From Sphingobacterium paludis (GTDB lineage Bacteria; Bacteroidota; Bacteroidia; Sphingobacteriales; Sphingobacteriaceae): DNA of 64,000 nucleotides. Below are positions 54,613 to 62,843 of this stretch, piece by piece. The first letter of the stretch is position 1, and each line of letters opens with the position of its first letter. The DNA lies in assembly GCF_004364125.1 (NCBI RefSeq), contig NZ_SNZV01000007.1, forward strand, positions 248,001-312,000. The letters are read 5' to 3'. Position numbers and translations under genes: made by a program. Under the pieces are notes generated by a model. That model worked only from the letters and a program-made list of their open reading frames with translations. It was not told where the DNA came from and did no database searches.

Positions 54613-56964
54613 CTACTTGTACTTATCTTTCGGGGCACTGCCCATTTGGATAACCAATCGCCCTCCTTGTTGCACATCGTGAAGTTTTAAAAACGGCGCT
54701 TTCAATCTTTCTCCATTGAGGATGAACGATTGTACATAGGGGTTCTCCGGTTCATTATCCAATACCTCGATCTCAAAATCCTGTCCGTTGAAGTACGAGG
54801 GATTACCTTTAATCCGGATGGAATCAAAAAGTGGCGCAGCAATACCCAGCTGTGTTTGTGGATCGGTAAAGCCTTTCACATCAAACAAGCCCATGGCAGC
54901 AAGCACATACCACGCGCCTAACTGGCCTTGATCTTCATCCTGCCCATAGCCATAACCGTGGATCTCATCCGCACCATAAAACTCTTGGGTAATTTGGCGT
55001 ACCCATTTTTGCGTAAGCGAAGGTTTCCCTGAATAATTAAACAGCCAAGCAATATGTAGGCTGGGTTGGTTACCATGGTTGTATAGCCCCTCCAATCCAG
55101 AAAACGCGTCAAGCGTGGTTCCCCCGCCAAATTTGCTCTGCTGTGATACCGAAAAAATGCTATCTAACCGATGATTGAATCGATCGCGGCCTATGGCTTT
55201 TACTAACTGCTGTGGTGCATGGGGCACGTAAAAACTGTATTGCCAAGCGTTGCCTTCTTGAAAGCCTCGCCACGCTTCTTCTGGTTTGAAATCGCTAATA
55301 AAATTACCCTTTGCATCTTTGGGTCGCATGAAATGAGACTCTTTGTCAAAAATATGTTTCCAGGCGCCGGCAAGACGAGTCAACTGGCGCTCGTCGTTCT
55401 TCTTACCCAATAATTTCGCCCATTGGCTTACCGCATAACTGCTGAAGGCATATTCCAAGGTATGCGAGGCTGAAAAACGCCAGCCTTCGTCGGGGCCGGC
55501 ACCTTCATCCAGATGGTTCACGTAGCCATATTGTATAAACCTATCCACGTCGCTCTTTCCGGCACCAAACGGGCGGCCTTCATGCTTAATCTCATTTTTT
55601 AGAGCTGCGGCATATCCTTGCTCCACATCAAAATCGCGAATACCGGAAGCATAGGCCGATGCCAAGGCTAAGCTCACAAAATTCGTCCCCACGCCCGATA
55701 CGTAGCGACTATTGGCAATACCATCGCCTAGCCATCCGGCATCTTTATAAACCAGCAGCTGGCTTTTTACCCAGTCGGAATAGTATTCGGGGTAGGCCAG
55801 CGTCCAAAGTTGGGTTAAGTTCCAGAAAGCGCCCCAAATGGCATCTGTATTATAGTGCTGGTGCATCGGTTTGTTGTTTGCGTCGAGCGGAATCTGCCCG
55901 ATAGTTCCATCGTTTTTTGGATAGGCACCACTGACATCGCTCGCAAGCCCTCTACCGCAAAGCGCGTGATACAGGCCGGTATAAAACTTTGTCATATCCG
56001 TTTTGTTATTCGCGTGCACGCGAATGCGATCGAGGTGCGCCGCCCATTCGGCCTCCGCATTCGCCCGAGCTCCATCAAAAGAGAGTTCGTTGGCTTCCGC
56101 TTGTAGATTGTTCCGCGCATTGGCCACCGAGGTGTAGGACAGCCCCGCCTTTAGGGTGACGCTTTCCTGCGCCGTTGTTGAAAATTGCAGGTAAAGCCCC
56201 GCGCCCTTTCCTTGGCTAGACTTTTCGCCTTTCGCAATGCGCGCGCCGCGGAACGCCCCGAAGGCGGTTGGCTTCTTGCTCAGCTCAACCGAAAAAAACA
56301 TTTTAACCGCCGCGCCCGGTTGGTATTTTTGAACGTATGCCGGCAACGTAGCTACGTAGCCTTCGATGCGCCCTTCTGGCGTCAAGTAAACCTCTGCATC
56401 GTCCACCGGCCCGCTTTCGCCCTGCTGGTTCCCAATATCAAACAGGATATGCGCTTCTTCTGTTTCGGGAAAGGTATACCGATGAAAAGCGACCCGCTTG
56501 GTTGAGGTCAGCTCGGCGCGTATCCCCTCCTCCCGAAAATAAACCGAATAATAGCCTGGGCTGGCCACCTCATCGCGTTTGTCGAAAACCATCCGGTATC
56601 CAGCATTAGGGTTTTCTAAGATTCCAGGGGTGGTTTTCAACGCGCCGACCAACGGCGCAAAGACAACACCTCCTATCTGAAATTCGTGGAAATTTGCGAA
56701 GCCTTCTATGGAGTGGTGTCGCGCATCGTAACCTACAGCCTCCCAACCGGATTTGTTTCCGTAGGAAGCATCTGTAGATGGTGCAGGCTTGGCCATACCG
56801 AAAGGGCTCGCGCCTGGCGTGAAATAAAACCAACGGCAATGTGCCGTTCCGATGCGGGGGTCGACGTAATGCAGCAAATCCCGGCCGGCCTGCCCATAGA
56901 GTTGCGTGGATAGCAGCAACGAGCAGCAACATAGCAGTATTGTTTTGATTCGTTTGTTTATCAT
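54613..56964 (-). CDS. GH92 family glycoside hydrolase, standard length, with Gln in the acid position
   Basis: 783 residues with a signal peptide (LLLSTQLYGQ). GH92 landmarks: YVDPRIGTAHCRWFYFTPGASPF-type opening, IEGFANFHEFQIGG, YNTDAIWGAFWNLTQLWTLAYPEYY, EGNAWQYSFYVPHAPQQLV and GQDEDQGQLGAWYVLAAMG (about 680; base Asp retained). The GNEPS motif reads GNQPS with Gln about 633. Last gene of the manA - sugar porter - GH92 operon, 135 bases after the porter gene. A mannosyl-phosphate-type or altered exo-mannosidase activity is inferred from the Gln and needs assay. Confidence 0.92.
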   Translation of the reverse strand: MINKRIKTILLCCCSLLLSTQLYGQAGRDLLHYVDPRIGTAHCRWFYFTPGASPFGMAKPAPSTDASYGNKSGWEAVGYDARHHSIEGFANFHEFQIGGVVFAPLVGALKTTPGILENPNAGYRMVFDKRDEVASPGYYSVYFREEGIRAELTSTKRVAFHRYTFPETEEAHILFDIGNQQGESGPVDDAEVYLTPEGRIEGYVATLPAYVQKYQPGAAVKMFFSVELSKKPTAFGAFRGARIAKGEKSSQGKGAGLYLQFSTTAQESVTLKAGLSYTSVANARNNLQAEANELSFDGARANAEAEWAAHLDRIRVHANNKTDMTKFYTGLYHALCGRGLASDVSGAYPKNDGTIGQIPLDANNKPMHQHYNTDAIWGAFWNLTQLWTLAYPEYYSDWVKSQLLVYKDAGWLGDGIANSRYVSGVGTNFVSLALASAYASGIRDFDVEQGYAAALKNEIKHEGRPFGAGKSDVDRFIQYGYVNHLDEGAGPDEGWRFSASHTLEYAFSSYAVSQWAKLLGKKNDERQLTRLAGAWKHIFDKESHFMRPKDAKGNFISDFKPEEAWRGFQEGNAWQYSFYVPHAPQQLVKAIGRDRFNHRLDSIFSVSQQSKFGGGTTLDAFSGLEGLYNHGNQPSLHIAWLFNYSGKPSLTQKWVRQITQEFYGADEIHGYGYGQDEDQGQLGAWYVLAAMGLFDVKGFTDPQTQLGIAAPLFDSIRIKGNPSYFNGQDFEIEVLDNEPENPYVQSFILNGERLKAPFLKLHDVQQGGRLVIQMGSAPKDKYK

Positions 56965-57099
56965 AATAGGGTTATCATCAATTATATCAAAGGTTTAAGC
57001 TATTTAAAATCATCTAAAAGTTCAACACCAATACCATCGTAAGAAATAGGGTAGATCGTATATTTTTCCACTTTTAACGGCCTCGCTATATGCATCACT

Positions 57100-58491
57100 T
57101 TAATGCCGCCTTCCTGCAGTACTTTTCCAGTCGGCTTCAATCTCTTCCAAAGACTTGCCTTTTGTTTCCGGAAGCAGGCGATAGACCATGACGAAAGCAG
57201 CAACACAGAAGAGCGCAAAAACCCAAAATGTACCAGCGTTGCCTAGCTTATGCAGCAAGATTGGTGTGATCTGCCCTACCGCGGTATCGGCAACCCACAT
57301 GATGGTCACGCTGAGTGCCAACGCGCGCCCACGGATCGCACTCGGAAAAATTTCGGAGGCAACCACAAATTTTAGCGGACCGATGGAGCAGGCGAAGCAG
57401 GCTAAAAAAAGCAATACGCACAACAACAGCCAAACGCTAGACACCGCACCGATGTAAAAACAAAAGCCTGTGGCGAGCAAGGAGACCGCGGCTCCTGCCG
57501 TACCCCAGAGGTAAAGCGGCCTGCGGCCCCATTGATCCACTTTCCAAATCGCAAACAAGGTAAAAAACATATTGGCCGCGCCAAAAATAATTTGACTGAG
57601 CAAGGAATTGCTCAACGATATCCCGGCATTGCCCAATATCGTAGGGCCATAATAGATGATCGCATTGATCCCACTAAATTGGGAGAACACCGGAAGTAAA
57701 ATACCAATTAACAAGGCCTTGCGCATCGGCGGCGCAAAAAGATCTTTGTAATGACCGCCTATCCCCGCTTCCGCGCTCATAGCGTCAACCGAGGTGTTCG
57801 TCAAAGAAGGATCTCTGCCCGATTTCTCCGCAGCGGATTTTAAATCCTTGATCTTCTTGTGTTGCAGAAGCCAACGCGGACTTTCGGGCACAAACAGCAG
57901 TCCCACAAAGAAAAGAATGGCCGGCAACACCCCTATCCCTAACATCAGTCGCCAAAGTTCGCTTACGAATTTTGATTCAGACCATATAGGAAGCTGTGCG
58001 ATCACCCTATCCCCGAGCAGTGCTGCATTGCTAAGATAGGCCAGTAGAATACCCAGCGTCACGGCAAATTGGTAATACGTAACCAGTCGACCGCGACGAT
58101 CTGCCGGTGCAATTTCAGAAATATAAAGCGGCACCACGCTGGACGCAATGCCAATGCCAACACCACCCAGTATCCGAAAGACGATGACGCTTGCTAAGTC
58201 GGGTGCTAACGCACAGCCTAGCGCCGATACGATAAACAGGCTGGCGGCGAGGAAGAGCGGCTTTTTTCGTCCCCAGCGGTCGCTCATTTCGCCGGAACAT
58301 ACGACACCAATAATACAGCCCAGCAAGGCAGAGGACACAAACCATCCTTCCTCACCAGCGGTTAACGAAAACTGCTGCTTCACAAGAGGCAATACGCCCG
58401 AGATAACGGCCATGTCGAAGCCAAAAAGCAGACCTCCTAGCGAAGCAATCAGCGTGATAAAAAGTAGGGGTATTGGTTTTTGATGTATCAT
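57100..58491 (-). CDS. Sugar porter family MFS transporter
   Basis: 463 residues, twelve membrane helices. Sugar porter signatures: GGLLFGFDMAVISG (helix 1), EMSDRWGRKKPLF (loop 2-3), VPESPRWLL, QFSGINAIIYYGPTI (helix 7), KVDQWGRRPLYLWG, and PETKGKSLEEIE near the end. It is a proton/sugar symporter, here expected to carry mannose released by the GH92 enzymes, by context. 58 bases after manA in the same operon. Confidence 0.93.
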   Translation of the reverse strand: MIHQKPIPLLFITLIASLGGLLFGFDMAVISGVLPLVKQQFSLTAGEEGWFVSSALLGCIIGVVCSGEMSDRWGRKKPLFLAASLFIVSALGCALAPDLASVIVFRILGGVGIGIASSVVPLYISEIAPADRRGRLVTYYQFAVTLGILLAYLSNAALLGDRVIAQLPIWSESKFVSELWRLMLGIGVLPAILFFVGLLFVPESPRWLLQHKKIKDLKSAAEKSGRDPSLTNTSVDAMSAEAGIGGHYKDLFAPPMRKALLIGILLPVFSQFSGINAIIYYGPTILGNAGISLSNSLLSQIIFGAANMFFTLFAIWKVDQWGRRPLYLWGTAGAAVSLLATGFCFYIGAVSSVWLLLCVLLFLACFACSIGPLKFVVASEIFPSAIRGRALALSVTIMWVADTAVGQITPILLHKLGNAGTFWVFALFCVAAFVMVYRLLPETKGKSLEEIEADWKSTAGRRH

Positions 58492-58549
58492 AAGAAAGGC
58501 TTACAAAGTTCTAAACGATATGAGCTAGCATCGCGAATACCAGTGCATA

Positions 58550-60391
58550 CTAATCATTTTCTTTATTGTTAAATAAGTATTTGTCTACATTGTCCCTAAC
58601 AAAAGCTTTAACTACCTTCGCACGGCCTTGCCCAGCATTACGCAGTTTGTAGCTTCCCGCAGCGGCCGGGATAACGAAAGTCTCCGCATACTGAAATTGC
58701 TTGGTTGTACCATCTTGGGTTTCTAAAACAATAGTGCTTCCCTCGACCAGCATCAGCACATGGCAAACATGCTGTGTCTCGACACTGATCTCGTTATCAA
58801 ATTCCAATCGGTGGACATCGTAAAAGTGATCAGCATGGGTTGGCAGATGAATAAGCTGCCAGTCCGCTCCTTCCTGTAGCACATAAGGTCTGGACAATAG
58901 TGTCTTGCCGACCTCCTCGCCTTTTCGATCAAAATTTAAGTTTTGAAAAGCGTGTGCTATATTGATTGGTCGGGGCTTTCCATCCAATCCCAGACGCATC
59001 CAATCGTACATCTTAAACGTAAAAATATAAGGCGTAGCACTGATCTCCAGTACGAGGTTGTTGCTGCCTGCGCTATGCACCGTGCCGTTCGGGATTAAAA
59101 ACAGATCATGTTTTTTTGCCGGAAGTACCTGGACATACTGTTCGATATCCATAGGCTCTTGTACATGCTGGCTTTCATCCAAGGCTTTCCGGAAAGCAAC
59201 TGGATCAATATCCTCTTGAAAGCCCAAGTAGACCTGTGCGTCCGGTTTGCAGTCGAGAATATAATAGGTCTCATCTTGGGTGATACTTTCGCCGAAATGC
59301 TTGCGAATATAGGGTAAGCTAGGGTGACACTGGATCGAAAGGTTTCCCCCATCAAAGGTGTCCAAAAAATCAAACCGGATCGGAAATTCTGTTTTAAATA
59401 CGGACGCATGTTTCCCTAACACAGCTTCATTTTCAAATAACATCAGCCAGTCAAAAGCCACTTCGACCAGTTTACCGCTACTCTCCAACAGCAATCCGTT
59501 TTCTGGCACGATCAATTCAAAGGACCAAGCGTAATTTACTTCGTCTTTATTAAGTCCATCAATGTGTTCTTGCATCCAATGGCCGCCCCAAGCGCCAGCC
59601 TCGAACCAAGGCCGCACACGAAAAACCGATTGCCCCATCTCGTGCAAGGCATTTCTTAAATCAGCGGCATAAAGCCAGTGCAAGCTATCGACTCGTTGGG
59701 CATCCGCCACAATCGATATGCGGGGAGCTATCTGTGCTTTATAATCGTTTAATACGACCCAATCTACGAAGTAGAAGCGCTTGTATATAGCTGTAGGCGT
59801 TAACCTCTTGACACTCCCGATATTGTTGATCGCCCCCGCCCGCATGCGGTATTGGATTTCATTCTTTGGTATATCCAAGTAGATGACAGGCACATCCCAC
59901 GGCAAAAGAGCCGCCCCCATCCCAATCACGATGCATAGCTCGCCATCAATAGCTGGCTTTTGTTCTCGATAGCCGTCTTCGAAAAAGTCGCTCAGCTGGA
60001 GGGTCGTCTTTGTACCCCATACGCTATCTGCGGCACCTAAAAAAGGACTTACCATCTTTTCCAGCACGTCGTCCTTCTTGATGTAGTCTTGCGTCCGCAC
60101 CCAACGTACCGTAACAGCTCGTTGGTCAAATTCCTGCTGCAGCAGCGATTCGACTTCGCTCCAAAACACACCGACATAGCCATCCAGCAGGACTGTTCCC
60201 TGCGCAATGATCCAATCGGCCAACGCCCGATGGTCAGCAATTTTTCCCGCTCCTAAGCTGTGAAAAGGATAAATATCATAACTTGTCTTTCGCTGAACAC
60301 CCTGTTCTACGGCATTGGGTAGCAAGCGTTCTCCGCTTTGTCGCCATATGCTTGTATCCGTTGTCGAGACAGCCTTCGTTTTTAGTTCCAT
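58550..60391 (-). CDS. manA: Class I mannose-6-phosphate isomerase with a degenerate P-loop-like N-terminal domain
   Basis: 613 residues, about twice a minimal ManA. Residues about 260-610 are the cupin-type isomerase: EVAFDWLMLFENEAVLG, LSIQCHPSLPYIRKHFG, IPNGTVHSAGSNNLVLEIS (Zn ligands Gln, His, Glu, His), and a C-terminal cupin half. It converts mannose-6-phosphate to fructose-6-phosphate. Residues about 35-240 resemble a kinase-like Rossmann domain in which the P-loop reads GYVGVFWSE (about 71-79), lacking Lys-Ser/Thr, so ATP binding is unlikely by this route. First gene of a three-gene operon; a GntR-type site lies 28 bases upstream. Confidence 0.9.
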   Translation of the reverse strand: MELKTKAVSTTDTSIWRQSGERLLPNAVEQGVQRKTSYDIYPFHSLGAGKIADHRALADWIIAQGTVLLDGYVGVFWSEVESLLQQEFDQRAVTVRWVRTQDYIKKDDVLEKMVSPFLGAADSVWGTKTTLQLSDFFEDGYREQKPAIDGELCIVIGMGAALLPWDVPVIYLDIPKNEIQYRMRAGAINNIGSVKRLTPTAIYKRFYFVDWVVLNDYKAQIAPRISIVADAQRVDSLHWLYAADLRNALHEMGQSVFRVRPWFEAGAWGGHWMQEHIDGLNKDEVNYAWSFELIVPENGLLLESSGKLVEVAFDWLMLFENEAVLGKHASVFKTEFPIRFDFLDTFDGGNLSIQCHPSLPYIRKHFGESITQDETYYILDCKPDAQVYLGFQEDIDPVAFRKALDESQHVQEPMDIEQYVQVLPAKKHDLFLIPNGTVHSAGSNNLVLEISATPYIFTFKMYDWMRLGLDGKPRPINIAHAFQNLNFDRKGEEVGKTLLSRPYVLQEGADWQLIHLPTHADHFYDVHRLEFDNEISVETQHVCHVLMLVEGSTIVLETQDGTTKQFQYAETFVIPAAAGSYKLRNAGQGRAKVVKAFVRDNVDKYLFNNKEND

Positions 60392-60414
60392 TGTTTATAA
60401 ATGATTATCAAAAA

Positions 60415-60436
60415 CAAATGTACATACATATGAACA
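60415..60436 (-). promoter_or_regulatory. manA promoter with overlapping putative GntR operator
   Basis: On the minus strand TACATTTG (plus 60415-60422) is an exact -7 box with TTG-type -33 sequence about 20 bases upstream. The shared site TGTACATACATATGAACA (60419-60436) overlaps it and fits TGT-N4-ACATAT-R-AACA. A second, partial match (GAACATATAAACA) extends to 60443. Confidence 0.62.
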
Positions 60437-60575
60437 TATAAACAACTGCTTGTTTGATTTAGACGATAAAATTAGGTATTGTGCTTTGCAGGACGTGCAA
60501 ACGAATATTTCCCGTGTTAATCGGGATTGGCAGAAGCGCCTTTATGTAGAGACTTTCGAACAATCTTCGCCTTTT

Positions 60576-60593
60576 TGCATACATTTGTATGCA
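60576..60593 (+). promoter_or_regulatory. 18-base palindrome over the gntR -7 box
   Basis: TGCATACA-TT-TGTATGCA has perfect 8-base arms. Inside it TACATTTG (60580-60587) is an exact -7 box. It lies 33 bases before the start of the regulator, suggesting autoregulation; the sequence differs from the ACATAT sites, so either the regulator tolerates both or another protein binds here. Confidence 0.6.
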
Positions 60594-60625
60594 GACTTAG
60601 TTTAGAAAAAGAGAATACGTTGAAC

Positions 60626-61357
60626 ATGAAACTTTCAATAGATCATAAGAGTCCGATACCGTTGCATATCCAAGCGGAGCAACTCATCCGCGAGATGATC
60701 AAAGACCCCGCTTATGCAACAAAATTTTTGCCCAATGAGGTCGAGATGGCGAAACAGCTAGCTATCTCGCGCACTACATTGCGGCAGGCGCTGAATAAAT
60801 TGGTCTACGAAGGTTTGCTCATTCGAAAGAAAGGCGTAGGTACGCGCGTAGCAGAAGCCTCGGTGAGTTCAAAGTCTAATAATTGGCTCAGCTTTTCCCA
60901 AGAGATGGAGGCGCGTAATATTCCAATTAAAAACTTCGAGCTACATATCAGCTGGGAATTTCCTGATGAAAAGCTCGCGCATTTTTTTGACATTGATCCG
61001 CAGAAAAAGGTACTAAAGTTAGCACGTCTTCGTGGCCGTACGGAAGGTCCATTCGTCTACTTTATTTCTTATTTCCATCCGCGTGTAGGGATGACCGGCG
61101 AAGAGGATTTTAAACGTCCTCTTTACGAGATCCTAGAGCAGGAGCATGCTGTACGGGTTAACCTATCGAAAGAGGAAATCAGCGCACGCATGGCCGATAA
61201 ATTTATTGCGGAAAAACTGGATATCGAAGTAGGCAGCCCGATCTTATTGCGAAAACGCTTTGTCTTTGATCAAGCCGATCGCCCTGTAGAGTACAACTTA
61301 GGCTATTACCGCGCCGATAGCTTTGTATATACGATTGAGAGCAGACGGGAGGGATAA
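60626..61357 (+). CDS. GntR/HutC family regulator with UTRA domain
   Basis: 243 residues from ATG 60626, the typical length; upstream in-frame codons cross the promoter palindrome. N-terminal winged helix (about 5-75): PIPLHIQAEQLIREMI, FLPNEVEMAKQLAISRTTLR, QALNKLVYEGLLIRKKGVGT. UTRA effector domain (about 85-240): SQEMEARNIPIKNFELH, PFVYFISYFHPR, VGSPILLRKRFVFD, ADRPVEYNLGYYRAD. HutC members usually sense sugars or their phosphates. Its position next to manA and the nearby shared sites make it the likely repressor of the mannose locus. Confidence 0.92.
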   Translation: MKLSIDHKSPIPLHIQAEQLIREMIKDPAYATKFLPNEVEMAKQLAISRTTLRQALNKLVYEGLLIRKKGVGTRVAEASVSSKSNNWLSFSQEMEARNIPIKNFELHISWEFPDEKLAHFFDIDPQKKVLKLARLRGRTEGPFVYFISYFHPRVGMTGEEDFKRPLYEILEQEHAVRVNLSKEEISARMADKFIAEKLDIEVGSPILLRKRFVFDQADRPVEYNLGYYRADSFVYTIESRREG

Positions 61358-61403
61358 TCAGCATTAATCATCAGTGGCCGCATGGTCAAAAAGCCATAAA
61401 ACA

Positions 61404-61432
61404 AAAATAGAGGCCTTCTGGACCTCTATTTT
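61404..61432. terminator. Bidirectional terminator between gntR and the tRNA-His fragment
   Basis: AAAATAGAGG pairs with CCTCTATTTT around a 9-base loop, with A/T-runs at both sides. It serves gntR (+) and the tRNA-His transcript (-) before the disruption. Confidence 0.85.
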
Positions 61433-61435
61433 CTG

Positions 61436-61492
61436 GGTAAGTAATGGGGCTCGAACCCACGACCCCTAGAACCACAATCTAGTGCTCTAACC
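61436..61492 (-). tRNA. Truncated tRNA-His(GTG), 3' part only (attachment site)
   Basis: Read on the minus strand, GGTTAGAGC begins in the D-arm. The anticodon arm is CTAGA-TTGTGGT-TCTAG (anticodon GTG), the variable loop GGGTC, the T-arm GTGGG-TTCGAGC-CCCAT, and the acceptor 3' strand TACTTAC with C73, the His discriminator. The 5' acceptor strand and most of the D-arm are missing, so this copy cannot be functional. It marks the chromosome/element junction created by integration at a tRNA-His gene. The intact tRNA should lie beyond the far end of the element. Confidence 0.88.
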
Positions 61493-61500
61493 GCAAAAAG
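61493..61500. other. Element/chromosome junction
   Basis: Homology to a tRNA-His ends at about 61492-61494. From here on base composition becomes A+T-richer and the integrase follows 50 bases away, so this is the likely left boundary of the integrated element. Confidence 0.6.
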
Positions 61501-61549
61501 ACATGATAATCAGATATTTATATTTTTAAAATTATTCGTGAGACAAAAA

Positions 61550-62680
61550 ATGCGACAAATGCATAATTACGAGATTTCCATATCATTCACAGATTTAACC
61601 AAAAGAAGCTTCATATCAATCACCATTGACGGCACTCGCTATAGAGAATACAACGGTAATCGTATTAATGTCAATATCAAACCTAACAAAGCCAAAACGG
61701 TAAAGGAGCGCTCGACACTTCTTAAAAACTTAGAGTATGAATTCAGAAAACGCCTCGAGGACGGCACCTATCAACGATTGATTGCAACACCGCAAGATCA
61801 ACTGGAGAACACAGAGACGTTGATGTTAAAAGCACTTAACCAAAAGATATCGAACAACTTGAATCCACATTACGCAAAAGCATTGGAGAGAAATTGTCAT
61901 CAATTCTTAAACTTCTTAACAGTGAAAGAAATACAGTCTGACATCAATCACTTAAATGTTAATAGAATACAATCCTACCTTGACTTTTATAAAACAAGCC
62001 ATAACAACTATATGGCTAAAAGACGTGAATTAGGATCGTTACTGGGTTATCTAAAGGGTAAAGGATATTTAAGACATGACCTATTAAAGCAAACTGATCG
62101 ATTGAAGCTAAGGGCATCGCTACATAAGGTCTATTCTCAAACTCAGTTGAAAAGCGTCTTAAAGCATTTAAAGCAACGAAACGAAAACCTCTATATTTGC
62201 TGCTTGCTTAGCTATGGCTGTTTATTACGTCCACATATAGAAATTAGAAACCTTACAGCGAGGCACTTCAAAGCAGATTGTACCGAGATACACCTTTCAG
62301 GTGAAGAGAATAAAAGCGGACGGGTTAGAGTTGTGCTTATACCAGAATATGTGCGTAAAGCAATCTATCATCGTGTAAATAGTCTGGCAAAGAATGAAAA
62401 TCTCTTTTCCAACCAAACGCAGCCATACAATGAATATTATTTCAAGACAGCGTGGTCGCGATTATACAAAGAGATGCTTGCATTAGACATTCTTGAAGAA
62501 AAGCAGACAATCTACTCTTTTAGGCATACGGCAGCTGTAAACGTCTATAAGAAATCAAAGGATCTGCATCTCCTTAAGCAACTACTCGGACATTCAGATA
62601 TGATCGTAACACTAAAATATCTTAGAGGTTTGGGTGTCACCAACGTCGAAGAACTCAAAAATGTGATGCCTGAGTTATAA
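61550..62680 (+). CDS. Tyrosine recombinase (integrase) of an integrative element
   Basis: 376 residues from ATG 61550 (GTG 61538 or ATG 61559 also possible). An N-terminal arm-binding part (about 1-100) and SAM-like core (about 100-190: YAKALERNCHQFLNFL, SYLDFYKTSHNNY) precede the catalytic domain (about 200-376). Catalytic positions: Arg in GCLLRPHIEIRNL, the box-II YSFRHTAAV (the usual first His is Tyr, common in Bacteroidota integrases), GHSDMIVTLKYL with the nucleophile Tyr near the end. Adjacent to a truncated tRNA-His, so it presumably catalyses site-specific integration there. Confidence 0.9.
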   Translation: MRQMHNYEISISFTDLTKRSFISITIDGTRYREYNGNRINVNIKPNKAKTVKERSTLLKNLEYEFRKRLEDGTYQRLIATPQDQLENTETLMLKALNQKISNNLNPHYAKALERNCHQFLNFLTVKEIQSDINHLNVNRIQSYLDFYKTSHNNYMAKRRELGSLLGYLKGKGYLRHDLLKQTDRLKLRASLHKVYSQTQLKSVLKHLKQRNENLYICCLLSYGCLLRPHIEIRNLTARHFKADCTEIHLSGEENKSGRVRVVLIPEYVRKAIYHRVNSLAKNENLFSNQTQPYNEYYFKTAWSRLYKEMLALDILEEKQTIYSFRHTAAVNVYKKSKDLHLLKQLLGHSDMIVTLKYLRGLGVTNVEELKNVMPEL

Positions 62681-62690
62681 AACAAATTAC

Positions 62691-62720
62691 AGAGACAGTC
62701 AAAGCAGGCTGTCTCTTTCT
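62691..62720 (+). terminator. Intrinsic terminator after the integrase gene
   Basis: AGAGACAG pairs with CTGTCTCT around a 10-base loop and is followed by TTCTTG. It ends the integrase transcript. Confidence 0.75.
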
Positions 62721-62843
62721 TGTATTAAAGCAACTAGTACCACCTACATCAATTTGGCTTCTCGTTGTTTTTACCGAACTTTCAAGCAGAAATTAGCAAA
62801 AAACAAAGACACGATATATCCATGTATAAACATAGATTTTATT

